From positions 62,001 to 126,000 of the forward strand of contig JAWVFL010000029.1 of the NCBI GenBank assembly GCA_033856195.1: a stretch of DNA of 64,000 nucleotides, read 5' to 3'. Below the pieces are notes generated by a model. The model was given only the letters and a program-made list of their open reading frames with translations, did not search any database and was not told the DNA's origin. Position numbers and translations under genes: made by a program. Below, piece after piece: positions 43,259 to 52,047 of this stretch (within the stretch, counting starts at the first letter, position 1; each line of letters starts with the position of its first letter). Source of the stretch: VRUE01 sp033856195. Its GTDB lineage: Bacteria; Actinomycetota; Thermoleophilia; Solirubrobacterales; 70-9.

Positions 43259-44254
43259 ATGGACGAGGCGTACTCCTCCGAGTACGGCCCCAAGTGGTCG
43301 GACCAGCGCGCCGGGCGATTGCTCGGCGCGCTGGTCTGTGCCGTCGTCGGCCTGCTGCTGGCGCTGATCGTCACCGTCTTCGTCAAGGCTTGGCCGTCCT
43401 TCGCCCACAACGGCCTCGCCTGGTTCGGCTCGGGTGGCAGCGTCGAAGAACAGCTCAACCAGATCTACCTCTCCGGGTTGAGCGGCGCCAACTACGTCTA
43501 CACCTTCCACGGCTGGCAGCTGATCTGGAGCACGCTGCTGATCACCGGCGGCGCGGTGGTGCTCGCCCTCTTCTGCTCGCTCTTCGTCTCCGTCTTCATC
43601 GTCGAGTTCGCGCCCGAGTGGATGCGCGACGTGCTGCAGCCGGTGGTGCGCTTCCTGGCCAGCGTGCCCTCGGTTATCTACGGCCTGCTCGGCGTGGTGG
43701 TGATCGTGCCGTTTATCGGCAACCATCTGGTGACCGAGTCGCAGAAGGCCTCGGTGGCGGGGGTGATCTCGCTGAGTGGCTACAGCCTGCTCGCCGCGGT
43801 TCTGATCCTGACCGTGATGATCGCGCCGTTGATGGTCTCGATCTTCTCCGACGGCCTGCGCTCGGTGCGCCCTGGCTGGCTGGAGGGCTCGCTGGCGCTC
43901 GGCGTCAACCGCTGGCGCACGACCTGGAAGATCGCCGTGCGCACGGCGCGGCCGGCGATCGTCGCCGGCACGGTGCTGGCGGTGGCGCGGGCGATCGGCG
44001 AGGCGGTGATGCTGGCGATGGTCTCCGGCTCGGTCGCCTTCGCTCCCAACCCCGCCGACGGGCTGATCTTCATCTACGAGCCGTCGCGACCGCTGGCGCC
44101 GACGATCGTCAAGAACATCGACTCGCTCGGCTCGCCTCCTTCGAACGCGACGCTGTTCGCGATCGCCGCCGTCCTGCTCTTCTCGGCGGCGCTGTTCTCG
44201 CTCGCCGGCTGGGTGGCGCGGCGGGCGATGCGCAAATACGGAGCGACGGCCTGA
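43259..44254 (+). CDS. pstC: Phosphate ABC transporter permease PstC
   Basis: 331 aa, six spans. PstC motifs: GRLLGALVCAVVGLLLALIVTVF, FLASVPSVIYGLLGVVVIVPFIG and the EAA loop EGSLALGVNRWRTTWKIAVRTARPAIVAGTVLAVARAIGEAVMLAMVSG. The gene abuts pstS and overlaps pstA (TGATG). Confidence 0.95.
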   Translation: MDEAYSSEYGPKWSDQRAGRLLGALVCAVVGLLLALIVTVFVKAWPSFAHNGLAWFGSGGSVEEQLNQIYLSGLSGANYVYTFHGWQLIWSTLLITGGAVVLALFCSLFVSVFIVEFAPEWMRDVLQPVVRFLASVPSVIYGLLGVVVIVPFIGNHLVTESQKASVAGVISLSGYSLLAAVLILTVMIAPLMVSIFSDGLRSVRPGWLEGSLALGVNRWRTTWKIAVRTARPAIVAGTVLAVARAIGEAVMLAMVSGSVAFAPNPADGLIFIYEPSRPLAPTIVKNIDSLGSPPSNATLFAIAAVLLFSAALFSLAGWVARRAMRKYGATA

Positions 44255-45252
44255 TGGAGTCCTCTGTCGCCACCCCGCCCGCCGGCCGGCCGCCCACGCC
44301 TGCGCCGCAAAAGCCGGGCAAGGAGGCCGTCGAGGGCAGCGCCACCTGGCGGCTCTCGGACCGGATCGGCCTGGCGATCTGCTGGGCGCTGGGGCTGCTC
44401 TTCTGTGCGATCGCGGTGGCGATCGTCGTCTACCTCTTCCTGCAAGGGGTCAAGTACCTGAAGCCCTCGATGCTGGTCACTCCCGCCACCGCCGGATTCA
44501 GCGAGAGCGAATCGGGCGGCTTCGCGGACGCCTTCATCGGCACCCTGATCGTTGCCACGATGGGGATCGCGATCGCGCTGCCGGCCGGCGTTGGCGTCGC
44601 CGTGTGGCTGGTCGAGTACGGTCGCCCCGCCGGCTTGGCGCGGATCACCGAATCGACGATCGAGGCGATCGCCGGCATCCCCTCGATCGTTCTTGCCCTC
44701 TTCGGCACGGTGATCTTCTCCAGCACCGCTCTCGGCTTCCTCAGCCGTACCTCCGAAGGGGTCGTCTTCGGTCGCTCCTTCTTCGCCGCCGCGGCGATGC
44801 TCTCGATCGTCGCCCTGCCGCTTGTCGTCGCCAGCACCCGCGAGGGGCTCAGCGCGATCCCCCAGCACGTGCGCGAGGCCTCCTACGCGGTCGGCAAGAC
44901 CAAGATCGCGACTACGCGGCGAATCCTGCTGCCGGCGGCCCGCCCGCAGGTGGCCACCGGGGCGATGCTCGGCCTCGGCCGGATCATCGGCGACACCGCG
45001 ATCATCGTCGTCCTCCTCGGCGCCACCCAGAACTTCGCCCCGGTCGGCGGCGCCTTCCCGCTCAACTACCTGCGCGGGGCGGGGACGACGCTGACCAACT
45101 TCGTCTACGAGGCCTCCCCGACCGGGAACCTCAACCAGCCGCAGAAGGCCTACGCGGCGGCCTTCGTCCTGCTGCTGATGGTGCTGGCCCTCAACGCGGC
45201 CGTCGACGTCGTCCATCGCCGCGCCCGAAAGGTAGGAACGTGGAGTTCGTAA
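44254..45252 (+). CDS. pstA: Phosphate ABC transporter permease PstA
   Basis: 332 aa, ATG 44254. An extra Pro/Ala-rich cytoplasmic N-terminus of about 35 aa precedes six spans. Motifs: ESTIEAIAGIPSIVLALFGTVIF and REASYAVGKTKIATTRRILLPAARPQVATGAMLGLGRIIGDTAIIVVLLGA (EAA loop). The last 13 bp overlap pstB. Confidence 0.95.
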   Translation: MESSVATPPAGRPPTPAPQKPGKEAVEGSATWRLSDRIGLAICWALGLLFCAIAVAIVVYLFLQGVKYLKPSMLVTPATAGFSESESGGFADAFIGTLIVATMGIAIALPAGVGVAVWLVEYGRPAGLARITESTIEAIAGIPSIVLALFGTVIFSSTALGFLSRTSEGVVFGRSFFAAAAMLSIVALPLVVASTREGLSAIPQHVREASYAVGKTKIATTRRILLPAARPQVATGAMLGLGRIIGDTAIIVVLLGATQNFAPVGGAFPLNYLRGAGTTLTNFVYEASPTGNLNQPQKAYAAAFVLLLMVLALNAAVDVVHRRARKVGTWSS

Positions 45253-46211
45253 CCCCAGCCGTGTCTGAGCTTGGGGGGGATATAGACCCCCTAAGCTCAG
45301 CCACCCCCTCTCCGCCGCCGATCAGGCGGCTTCCGCTCGAGGATTCTCAGCCGGCAACGCAGGTTGCGCCGCCGGTCGCGACGACCAACGGCAACGGAGC
45401 CGTCGTGTCCAGTGGATTCACCGCGGCACGCCGCTCGATCAGCGCTCCCCAGTTCTCGATCCGCCGTATGGAGATCGACGACGTCTCGGTCTCCTACGCC
45501 AACCGCGAAGCGGTCAAGTCGGTCTCGCTGCCGGTTCGCCAGGGCGAGGTGCTGTCGCTGATCGGACCGTCCGGCTGCGGCAAGACGACGCTGCTGCGCT
45601 CGCTCAACCGGCTCACCGAGCTGACCCGGACGGCGACGCTGCGCGGGCGCATCCTGCTCGACGACGTCGACATCCGCCTGATCGAGCCGACCTCTCTGCG
45701 GCGCCGGGTGACGATGGTCTTCCAGCAGCCCAACCCGTTCCCGATGAGCGTCTTCGACAACATCGCCTACGTCTTGCGTGAGCAGGGCTCGCGGCGCCAG
45801 CGCAAGAAGGCGCTGGAGCCGAAAGTCCACAGCGCGCTGGAGCGGGCGGGTCTCTTCGAGGAGGTCAAGGATAACCTCGACCATCCGGCGCTGCGCCTCT
45901 CCGGCGGCCAGCAGCAGCGGCTCTGCATCGCCCGGGCGCTGGCGGCCGAACCCGAGGTGCTGCTGCTCGACGAGCCCTGCTCGGCGCTCGACCCGCAGTC
46001 GACCCAGGTGATCGAGGACCTGATCGTGAAGCTGCGCGACGACGTCGCCGTGGTGATCGTCACCCACAACCTGCAGCAGGCCTACCGGATCGCCGACCAC
46101 GTCGCCTTCATGTACCTCGGCGAGATGGTCGAGTACAGCAGCGCAACTGCCCTCTTCGGCTCGCCCCGCGAGCAGCGGACCAAGGAGTACGTGAGCGGTG
46201 CCTTCGGCTAG
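45240..46211 (+). CDS. pstB: Phosphate ABC transporter ATP-binding protein PstB with N-terminal extension
   Basis: 324 aa from GTG 45240 (AAAGGTAGGA upstream). Walker A GPSGCGKTTLLRS, Q-loop VFQQPNPFP, signature LSGGQQQRLCIARAL, Walker B LLLDEPCSALDP, H-loop VTHNLQQAYR identify PstB. The canonical domain begins only near residue 77 (RMEIDDVSVSYANR). The first 76 residues are a Pro/Ser/Thr-rich extension absent from ordinary PstB. If that leader is not translated, ATG 45468 is the start, but it lacks a ribosome site. A hairpin lies in the extension. Confidence 0.93.
   Translation: MEFVTPAVSELGGDIDPLSSATPSPPPIRRLPLEDSQPATQVAPPVATTNGNGAVVSSGFTAARRSISAPQFSIRRMEIDDVSVSYANREAVKSVSLPVRQGEVLSLIGPSGCGKTTLLRSLNRLTELTRTATLRGRILLDDVDIRLIEPTSLRRRVTMVFQQPNPFPMSVFDNIAYVLREQGSRRQRKKALEPKVHSALERAGLFEEVKDNLDHPALRLSGGQQQRLCIARALAAEPEVLLLDEPCSALDPQSTQVIEDLIVKLRDDVAVVIVTHNLQQAYRIADHVAFMYLGEMVEYSSATALFGSPREQRTKEYVSGAFG
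45265..45300 (+). promoter_or_regulatory. Hairpin inside the 5' end of pstB
   Basis: CTGAGCTTGGGGGG (45265-45278) pairs with CCCCCTAAGCTCAG (45287-45300), about 14 bp with one G-U, around an AT-rich loop. It is 12 bp after the pstA stop and 24 bp into pstB. It could pause transcription or protect mRNA ends. Confidence 0.5.
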
Positions 46212-46395
46212 CCGTTCGACATACCGCGCCGGCCTGCTCGTCGTCTGCGTCCTGCTCTTGACGGGCGCCGTGAGCGGCTGCACGACCACACAGGACACCG
46301 CGGCCGAAAAGCAGGCCGAATCGAAGCGAATCCTCGAGAAGCGCGAGCAGAAGCAAAAGCTGCGCAAGGCAGACCGAAAGGATCAAGAAGGATGA
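46198..46395 (+). CDS. Small lipoprotein of the pst operon
   Basis: 65 aa, GTG start overlapping the pstB stop by 14 bp, with AAGGAG 11 bp upstream. Signal peptide and lipobox LLTGAVSGC, then a 37-aa charged coil (AAEKQAESKRILEKREQKQKLRKADRK). No family recognised. It is coupled to the next gene by ATGA. It may tether or regulate a Pst component at the outer face of the membrane. Confidence 0.65.
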   Translation: MPSASRSTYRAGLLVVCVLLLTGAVSGCTTTQDTAAEKQAESKRILEKREQKQKLRKADRKDQEG

Positions 46396-47030
46396 CGGCC
46401 CAAAGCCAGTACGAGCCCTGCGAGGAGTGCAGCGCGCCGCTCGATCCCCAGCAGCGCTACTGCGTCAATTGCGGGGCGCGGCGGGGCAACGGCGCCAACC
46501 CCGCCTCCCGCTACTTCGCGGCGATGAGCAAGCGCGCCCACCGTCCGTCGCTGCGCCCGCCCGCCAAAGGCGGCTCGGGCAGCCGGGCGGCGGCCGTCGG
46601 CTTCTTCGCCCTGCTGCCGATCGCGGTCGCGATCGGCGTGGTGGTCGGTCGCAGCGGCAACGACGGCGGCGAAAACGAGGCTTTGCTGGAAGCGCTGCGC
46701 AACCAACCGGCAGCGGTGGCGGGCACGAGCGCCGGCGCCACGACGGCCGCGGCAAATGCCGGCAAAGACGGCAAAGGCAAAGAGGCCAAAAAGTCCACCA
46801 AGGGTGGGGGGAAAGTGGTCGCCCAAACCAGCAACGGCACGGTCCACCAGGTGACCGGCTACAAGCCGCCGGCGAAGAAGGTCGAAGAAGACACGCGGCT
46901 GGTCGAAGCCAACCCCGAACAGACCGGGGACAACTACATCAAGGCGCAGCAGAACCTGCCCGACGTGATCGTCGTCGGCGGCGACCCTGGGTCGGCCCCA
47001 GCGGCGTCGGGGGGAGCGGGGGAACCATGA
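46392..47030 (+). CDS. Zinc-ribbon membrane protein of the pst operon
   Basis: 212 aa. An N-terminal zinc ribbon C-x2-C-x11-C-x2-C (CEECSAPL to YCVNCGARR) is followed by a basic stretch and one span (AAAVGFFALLPIAVAIGVVVG, about 64-84). An Ala/Lys/Gly-rich outer region (GKDGKGKEAKKSTKGGG) ends in VDxxKAQQNLPDVIVVGGD-like sequence. Probably cytoplasmic ribbon, extracellular tail. No known Pst component has this layout. Coupled on both sides by 4-bp overlaps. Confidence 0.65.
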   Translation: MTAQSQYEPCEECSAPLDPQQRYCVNCGARRGNGANPASRYFAAMSKRAHRPSLRPPAKGGSGSRAAAVGFFALLPIAVAIGVVVGRSGNDGGENEALLEALRNQPAAVAGTSAGATTAAANAGKDGKGKEAKKSTKGGGKVVAQTSNGTVHQVTGYKPPAKKVEEDTRLVEANPEQTGDNYIKAQQNLPDVIVVGGDPGSAPAASGGAGEP

Positions 47031-47452
47031 GTGCGCTCAGCGATGCATTGCGCCGGCCGGCGACGGCCTTGAAGTCGGCCCGGACGAAACCCCAGCAGCC
47101 CCAGCCAGAGCCAGCGCCGCAACCGGCCAAGGCGGAGGCGAAAGTGGAGGAGAACGCCGAGCTGCGGGTCCAGCGCGACCGGCTGCTGGAGAAGTTCACG
47201 ATCATGCAGGCCGACCTCGGCGGCGCCTTCTATGAGATGGCGATCCGCGACCACGTGCGGATGGATGTGCTGACCCGCAAGGCGGCCGAGCTGCAGCGGG
47301 TCGATGCCGACCTGCTCGCGCTCGAGCGGATGCTGGAGCTGCAACGCTCCGACGCCGCCGGGATGTGCCCCAGCTGCGGCTCGCCATACGGACCGGCGGT
47401 GCGTTTCTGCCCTCAATGCGGCCACTCGCTGGTAACGGGTGATGCACCGTGA
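47027..47452 (+). CDS. Second zinc-ribbon protein of the pst operon (cytoplasmic, coiled coil)
   Basis: 141 aa, ATGA overlap with the gene before. A Pro/Gln/Ala-rich N-terminus, then a helical middle (ENAELRVQRDRLLEKFTIMQADLGGAFYEMAIRDHVRMDVLTRKAAELQRVDADLLALERML) and a C-terminal zinc ribbon CPSC to CPQC. No span. Possibly a partner of the membrane zinc-ribbon protein, perhaps as a regulatory adaptor. GTGA overlap with the next gene. Confidence 0.65.
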   Translation: MSALSDALRRPATALKSARTKPQQPQPEPAPQPAKAEAKVEENAELRVQRDRLLEKFTIMQADLGGAFYEMAIRDHVRMDVLTRKAAELQRVDADLLALERMLELQRSDAAGMCPSCGSPYGPAVRFCPQCGHSLVTGDAP

Positions 47453-48804
47453 AGGCAGCGCTCACCGCACAGTTCCGCCGCGCGGTCGCCGGCGCTGCGA
47501 CGCTGACCGGCAAGCGCTTCGGCCTCCTCGTCGCCTCCTCGGTGGTGGCGACCTCGGCGATCGTCGCCAGCGCGATGACGGGCACGGGGGGGAGCGGGGC
47601 GCTGGCGGCGCTGCTTGTCCGCAGCCTTGCCTCCAGCGGCACACCGGCCGCGAGTGCGCCAGAACCCGTGCATTCGACGGGGGGCGGTTCGCCCGCAGCT
47701 TCCGGCAGCGGCTCACCGGCCCCATCCGCCGAACCGGCCTACTCGGCGCCTGCCCCGGCGCCGGCGAGCGAACCCGTGGGTGAACCGTCGGCAAAGAAGA
47801 AGACACCGGCGCCAGCCGAACCCGAATCCGAAGCGGGCCGGGTCAAACACGTCTTCGTGATCTCGCTGACCAGCCCGGGCTATGAACAGTCACTCGGTGC
47901 GCAGTCGCAGATGCCCTACCTCTCCACGACCCTGCGCCCGCAGGGGGAGCTGCTCAGCAACTACACGCTGCTCGGCAGCGGACCGCTCGCAAACGGGATA
48001 GCGGCGATCAGCGGCCAGCCGCCCAACGCCGCGACGGGCGCCGGCTGCCCCGGCTACGAAGAGTTCACCGCCGGCAAGGCGAACAGCCAGGGAGTCCTCA
48101 GCGGCGCGGGATGCGCCTACCCGGTCGAAACGCTGACCCTGGCGGACCAGCTGACCAGCGGCCACCTCACCTGGCGGGCCTATGCGGAGGGAATGGTCGA
48201 CGAAGCGGGCAAGCCGGCCAACTGCGTCCATCCCGATCCCGGTGAGCCCAGCACGTCGGCCCAGCCGGGTGGGTACGCAGCGAGCCAGAACCCGTTCGCC
48301 TATTTCCACTCGCTGCTCGACCTCGGCGACTGCTCAGCCAACGACGTGCCGATCGACCAGCTGAGCAAGGACCTGGGCAAAGCCGAGAAAACGCCCGCCT
48401 ACTCTTTCGTCGCGCCGACACCCTGCGACTCCGGCGCCACCGGCCAGTGCGCCGCGGGGGCCACCGAAGGCCCGGCCAACGCCGATGCCTTCCTCTCGGC
48501 CTGGGTGCCCAAGATCCTCGCCTCGCCCGCCTACAAGGCCGACGGCGTCCTGATCGTCACCTTCTCGGCCATCAACCCGCCGACACCCGGAGCCCCGACA
48601 CCCGCGGGCGACCCCCTGCGCACCGGCGCCCTATTGCTCTCACCCTTCGTCACTCCCGGCGGTACCGACGCAGCTGCCTACAACCCCTACTCACTGCTCC
48701 GCTCCGCCGAGGACTTCTTCGCCCTCGACCCCCTGGCTCTCACGGGCAGCCCGAAGACAAAGTCCTTCGCTGAGAGCCTGCTGGAGGAAAACGGCGGCGA
48801 CTAG
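47449..48804 (+). CDS. Exported phosphoesterase-family protein with altered active site
   Basis: 451 aa, GTG start. N-terminal membrane anchor or signal (GLLVASSVVATSAIVASAM), a Pro/Ser/Ala linker of about 80 aa, then a domain like the PF04185 phosphoesterase (phospholipase C/acid phosphatase) family: KHVFVISLTSPGYEQSLG, MPYLSTTLRPQGELLSNYTLLG, ANGIAAISGQPPN and LIVTFSAINPPTPG. The usual metal-binding E-N-H-S/T-x motif is replaced here by SLTSPGY, so catalysis is doubtful. Last gene of the pst operon; surface phosphate binding or scavenging is a plausible role. Confidence 0.7.
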   Translation: MKAALTAQFRRAVAGAATLTGKRFGLLVASSVVATSAIVASAMTGTGGSGALAALLVRSLASSGTPAASAPEPVHSTGGGSPAASGSGSPAPSAEPAYSAPAPAPASEPVGEPSAKKKTPAPAEPESEAGRVKHVFVISLTSPGYEQSLGAQSQMPYLSTTLRPQGELLSNYTLLGSGPLANGIAAISGQPPNAATGAGCPGYEEFTAGKANSQGVLSGAGCAYPVETLTLADQLTSGHLTWRAYAEGMVDEAGKPANCVHPDPGEPSTSAQPGGYAASQNPFAYFHSLLDLGDCSANDVPIDQLSKDLGKAEKTPAYSFVAPTPCDSGATGQCAAGATEGPANADAFLSAWVPKILASPAYKADGVLIVTFSAINPPTPGAPTPAGDPLRTGALLLSPFVTPGGTDAAAYNPYSLLRSAEDFFALDPLALTGSPKTKSFAESLLEENGGD

Positions 48805-48945
48805 GGCGAAAAGCACCGCTGTAAACGCTCCGGCCAATGTGGGACGCCTGTTTGTGTCGCTCGGCATCGGGGAAAAGCCGAACACGGCCTTTGGGAATAC
48901 CCCGATGACCGCTGGGCCAGACTCCTGGAGAATCGAGAAAGAGAG

Positions 48946-49674
48946 ATGTCCGCAAGAGAGGCAAAGCCTCGGACCACGCGCTTCGCCGACCGGCGCGATG
49001 CCGGTCGCCAACTCGCCGCCCAGCTCCTGCCGCTGGCCAAGGAGAGCCCGATCGTCGTTGGCCTGCCGCGGGGTGGCATCCCGGTGGCCGAGGAGATCGC
49101 CATCGCCTTGCATGCCCGGCTCGAGCCGCTTGCAGTGCGCAAGCTCGGGGCTCCCCATAACCCCGAGTACGGGATCGGGGCGATCGCCGAGGACGGCACC
49201 CGGGTCTTCGACGAGGAGGCACTGGCCGTACTGGGCATCAACGGCGCCGTGCTCGAAGAGATCGTCGCGCGCGAGACCGCCGAGCTGCGCCGCCGCGTCG
49301 AGGCGTACCGGGGCGAGCGTCCCTTCCCGCCCTTGCAGGACCGCACCGTGATCGTCGTCGACGACGGCGTGGCGACCGGCGTCACCGACACCGCCGCGCT
49401 GCGCGCAATCCGCCGCCTCCGCCCGCGACGGTTGATCCTCGCCGTTCCAGTCTGCGCTCCCGACTCTGCTGCCCGGTTGCGGCGGGAGGCCGATGAGGTG
49501 ATCTGCCTGGTCGAGCCGCAGCTGCTCCATGGCGTGGGCCAGTGGTATGCGGACTTCACCCAAGTGAGCGACGCTGACGTGGTCACGGCGCTGAAGCGGT
49601 TCCGGGCAGGTCGCGGGAAAGCCGCAGACGGTTGGCGGCTTCTCCCGGATGGAGTCGAGCGGCGATCAACCTAG
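48946..49674 (+). CDS. Phosphoribosyltransferase-family protein
   Basis: 242 aa; the ATG has AAAGAGAG upstream. Type I PRTase core with the PRPP loop VIVVDDGVATGVTDTAAL near residue 130 and an N-terminal TRFADRRDAGRQLAAQLLPL typical of the stand-alone PRTase/erythromycin-esterase-linked group. LPRGGIPVAEEIA and VRKLGAPHNPEYGIGAIAEDG are the family's other signatures. Substrate unknown. The 141 bp before it hold no gene. Confidence 0.85.
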   Translation: MSAREAKPRTTRFADRRDAGRQLAAQLLPLAKESPIVVGLPRGGIPVAEEIAIALHARLEPLAVRKLGAPHNPEYGIGAIAEDGTRVFDEEALAVLGINGAVLEEIVARETAELRRRVEAYRGERPFPPLQDRTVIVVDDGVATGVTDTAALRAIRRLRPRRLILAVPVCAPDSAARLRREADEVICLVEPQLLHGVGQWYADFTQVSDADVVTALKRFRAGRGKAADGWRLLPDGVERRST

Positions 49675-49683
49675 GGTCGAAGA

Positions 49684-50877
49684 GTGGCAACTGATGGCCG
49701 TGGCAACTACAAGCAGAAGGTGCTGATCGCCGGCGCGGGCGTCGCGGGGATCGAGGCGGCGTTGGCGCTGCGCGATCTGGCCGGTGAGCAAGTCGCGCTC
49801 CATCTCTTCGACCCGCGCCTCGAGTTCGTCTACCGACCCTTTGCCGTGGGCGAGGCCTACGGCGCCGTGCGCGCTTTTCGCTACGACCTGGAACGTCTTA
49901 GCGACCATTGCGATGCCTCGTTTCACCCCAACGGGATCGTCTCGGTCGACACGAAACGGCGACTCGTGGTCACGCGGGACGGTAACCAGCACCTCTACGA
50001 CCTCCTGATCCTCGCAACCGGCGCCCGGATGCTCTGGGGGGTGCCGGGCACAGTCACCTTCTGGGGGGCCGCGGACGAAGGCCAGGTCGGCGAAGTACTC
50101 GAGGACTTGCGCGCCGGGCGCCTGCGGCACATCGTCTTCACGATGCCAGGAGGGCACAGCTGGACGCTGCCGCTCTACGAGCTGGCGTTGCGCGCGATCA
50201 CCGAGCTCGACAAGGTCGGCATCGATGCGACTCGGGTCACCATCGTCACACCCGAGGACCTGCCGCTTGGAGTGTTCGGCCGTCGCGTCGGAGAGCAGAT
50301 GAGCGCTCTGCTGACGGAACGGGGCATCGAGATGCTCGCCGGTACGCACCCGATGAGGTTCGAGGACGGCAGCCTCCGCGTTGTTCCGGGCGAGAGAATC
50401 AGCGCCGACGCCGTGGTGAGCCTGCCGCGCCTCGAAGGCAGGCCCGTGGGTGGTGTTCCCCATGACGACAGCGGCTTCATCGGTGTGGACGAGCATGGTG
50501 GCGTGATCGGCCTGGAGGGGGTCTATGCCGTCGGCGACGTCACCACCTTTCCGTTCAAGCAGGGCGCCATTTCCACCCAGCAGGCCGACGCGGTGGCGGA
50601 AACGATCGCCGCTGTGATGGGGGGCGGTCTTCAGGCACAACCGTTCGATCCAATCCTGCGCGCGGTCCTCTGGACCGGGCACGAGCCCCGCTACCTCTAC
50701 GGCAGGCCGACCGGCGGGCACGGCGAAGCGTCGAGCTTCAGCGAGCAGCCATACGGGCCGCTGCGCAGTGGCAAAGTCACAGCCCGCTACCTGTCGCCGC
50801 TGGTCGACTCGCTCTCGGCCGAATCGGAGTCGAATGGCACACCGCATCTCGCCGCCCGAGCGCCTTCTGCATCCTGA
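49684..50877 (+). CDS. FAD/NAD(P)-dependent oxidoreductase (NDH-2/sulfide-quinone reductase-like)
   Basis: 397 aa, GTG start 9 bp after the PRTase gene. FAD Rossmann motif VLIAGAGVAGIEAALALRDL near residue 14, FDPRLEFVYRPFAVGEAYG, LLILATGA and the C-terminal FAD motif GVYAVGDVTTFP with KQGAISTQQADAVAETIAA. Lengths and motifs fit NDH-2/SQR relatives, but the paired Cys of true SQR is not seen. Probably a quinone- or ferredoxin-linked dehydrogenase. Partner unknown. Confidence 0.85.
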   Translation: MATDGRGNYKQKVLIAGAGVAGIEAALALRDLAGEQVALHLFDPRLEFVYRPFAVGEAYGAVRAFRYDLERLSDHCDASFHPNGIVSVDTKRRLVVTRDGNQHLYDLLILATGARMLWGVPGTVTFWGAADEGQVGEVLEDLRAGRLRHIVFTMPGGHSWTLPLYELALRAITELDKVGIDATRVTIVTPEDLPLGVFGRRVGEQMSALLTERGIEMLAGTHPMRFEDGSLRVVPGERISADAVVSLPRLEGRPVGGVPHDDSGFIGVDEHGGVIGLEGVYAVGDVTTFPFKQGAISTQQADAVAETIAAVMGGGLQAQPFDPILRAVLWTGHEPRYLYGRPTGGHGEASSFSEQPYGPLRSGKVTARYLSPLVDSLSAESESNGTPHLAARAPSAS

Positions 50878-50896
50878 ATCCGGGCATGATGGGGCG

Positions 50897-51631
50897 GTGA
50901 GCGACCCCGTCGTCCAGCGCTACCGCGCCGCCCGCCGCGATCGCGAGCTCGCCCTGCTGGAGGGTTTCCACGCGCTCAAGCACGCGCTGCGCTTTGGGGC
51001 GGAAGTGATCGAGGCCGTCGCTGAGAAACCCGACGAGCTCGACCGCCTGGCGGAAGACCTGGCGCCGGATCTCGCCGGTTCATTGGCCGAACGGACGACC
51101 TCGGTCGACCCAGAGCTACTCGCTCAACTCGTGCCGCATGCTCCCCGCACCGGTGTGGTCGCGATCGCTCGCCGGCCCAGCGTCGACGTTGCCGCGGTGC
51201 TCTGCTGCGAACGTCCGGCGCCGATCGTGCTGCTCGAGGACCCCCGGACAATGGGCAACATGGGTGCCTGCGTGCGGGTTGCCGCGGCTGCGGATGCCGC
51301 CGCGGTTTTGACTACCGGCAGCAACGATCCCTGGCACCCGGAGGCCCTGCGCGGAGCGGCCGGCCTGCACTTCGCCCTGCCGGTGGCCCAGGTGGAATCG
51401 ATTCCAGCCGCGGGCCGACCCCTGATCGCGATCGACCCCGATGGCGCTGAGCTGGGGGAGAGGAAGCTCGATCCGCGCTCGATCCTCGCCTTTGGAACCG
51501 AGCGCTACGGTCTCAGCGACGCCCTGCTCGAGCGGGCCGACGCCCGCCTGGCGATCCCGATGCGCGAGGGCGTCTCCAGCCTCAATCTCGCCACCTCGGT
51601 TGCGGCCGTGCTTTTCTCGCAGCGCCTTTGA
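50897..51631 (+). CDS. TrmH/SpoU-family RNA 2'-O-methyltransferase
   Basis: About 245 aa from GTG 50897 (an ATG at 50834 is possible but overlaps the previous gene). An N-terminal substrate-binding part (RDRELALLEGFHALKHALRFGAEV) precedes the SPOUT knot: PIVLLEDPRTMGNMGACVRVAAAADAAAVL (motif 1), ILAFGTERYGLS (motif 2) and REGVSSLNLATSVAAVLF (motif 3). It 2'-O-methylates tRNA or rRNA; the target is not predictable. Confidence 0.9.
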   Translation: MSDPVVQRYRAARRDRELALLEGFHALKHALRFGAEVIEAVAEKPDELDRLAEDLAPDLAGSLAERTTSVDPELLAQLVPHAPRTGVVAIARRPSVDVAAVLCCERPAPIVLLEDPRTMGNMGACVRVAAAADAAAVLTTGSNDPWHPEALRGAAGLHFALPVAQVESIPAAGRPLIAIDPDGAELGERKLDPRSILAFGTERYGLSDALLERADARLAIPMREGVSSLNLATSVAAVLFSQRL

Positions 51632-51664
51632 ACCTGGGCGGCCACGGCTGCGTAGAAAGGGCCG

Positions 51665-52003
51665 ATGAAGCGAACCGTCGCCTGCATCGCCCTTGCCGCC
51701 GCGCTGGTCGCCACCCAGGCGGCGCCCGCCGCCGCCCCCGGGCCGGCACAGGCGAGCGGGGCGAAGACGGTGGACATCAGCAACTTCGAATTCCACCCGC
51801 CCACGCTCCAGGTCAGCAAGGGGACGAGGGTGGTTTTCTCGAATTCGTCGAAAACCGCCCACACCGCGACCGACAAGGGCGCCTTCGACACCGGCCGCAT
51901 CAGGGCCGGCAAGGCAGCCGGCGTACGGTTCGAACAGAAGGGAACGTTCAGCTACCACTGCAAGATCCACCCCTTCATGCACGGCAAGATCGTCGTCGGC
52001 TGA
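51665..52003 (+). CDS. Plastocyanin/azurin-like cupredoxin
   Basis: 112 aa, exported (signal VACIALAAALVATQAAPAAA). A single cupredoxin fold with copper ligands His in KTAHTATD and Cys, His, Met in YHCKIHPFMHG. The domain opens with TVDISNFEFHPPTLQVSKGTRVVFSN. Shorter than the cupredoxin at 28614 and lacking its Cys-pair insert. Small mobile electron carrier or copper binder. Confidence 0.9.
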   Translation: MKRTVACIALAAALVATQAAPAAAPGPAQASGAKTVDISNFEFHPPTLQVSKGTRVVFSNSSKTAHTATDKGAFDTGRIRAGKAAGVRFEQKGTFSYHCKIHPFMHGKIVVG

Positions 52004-52047
52004 GATAGGTTGACGGTCACCTCCCGTCACCATCGAAAGGATTGCCC

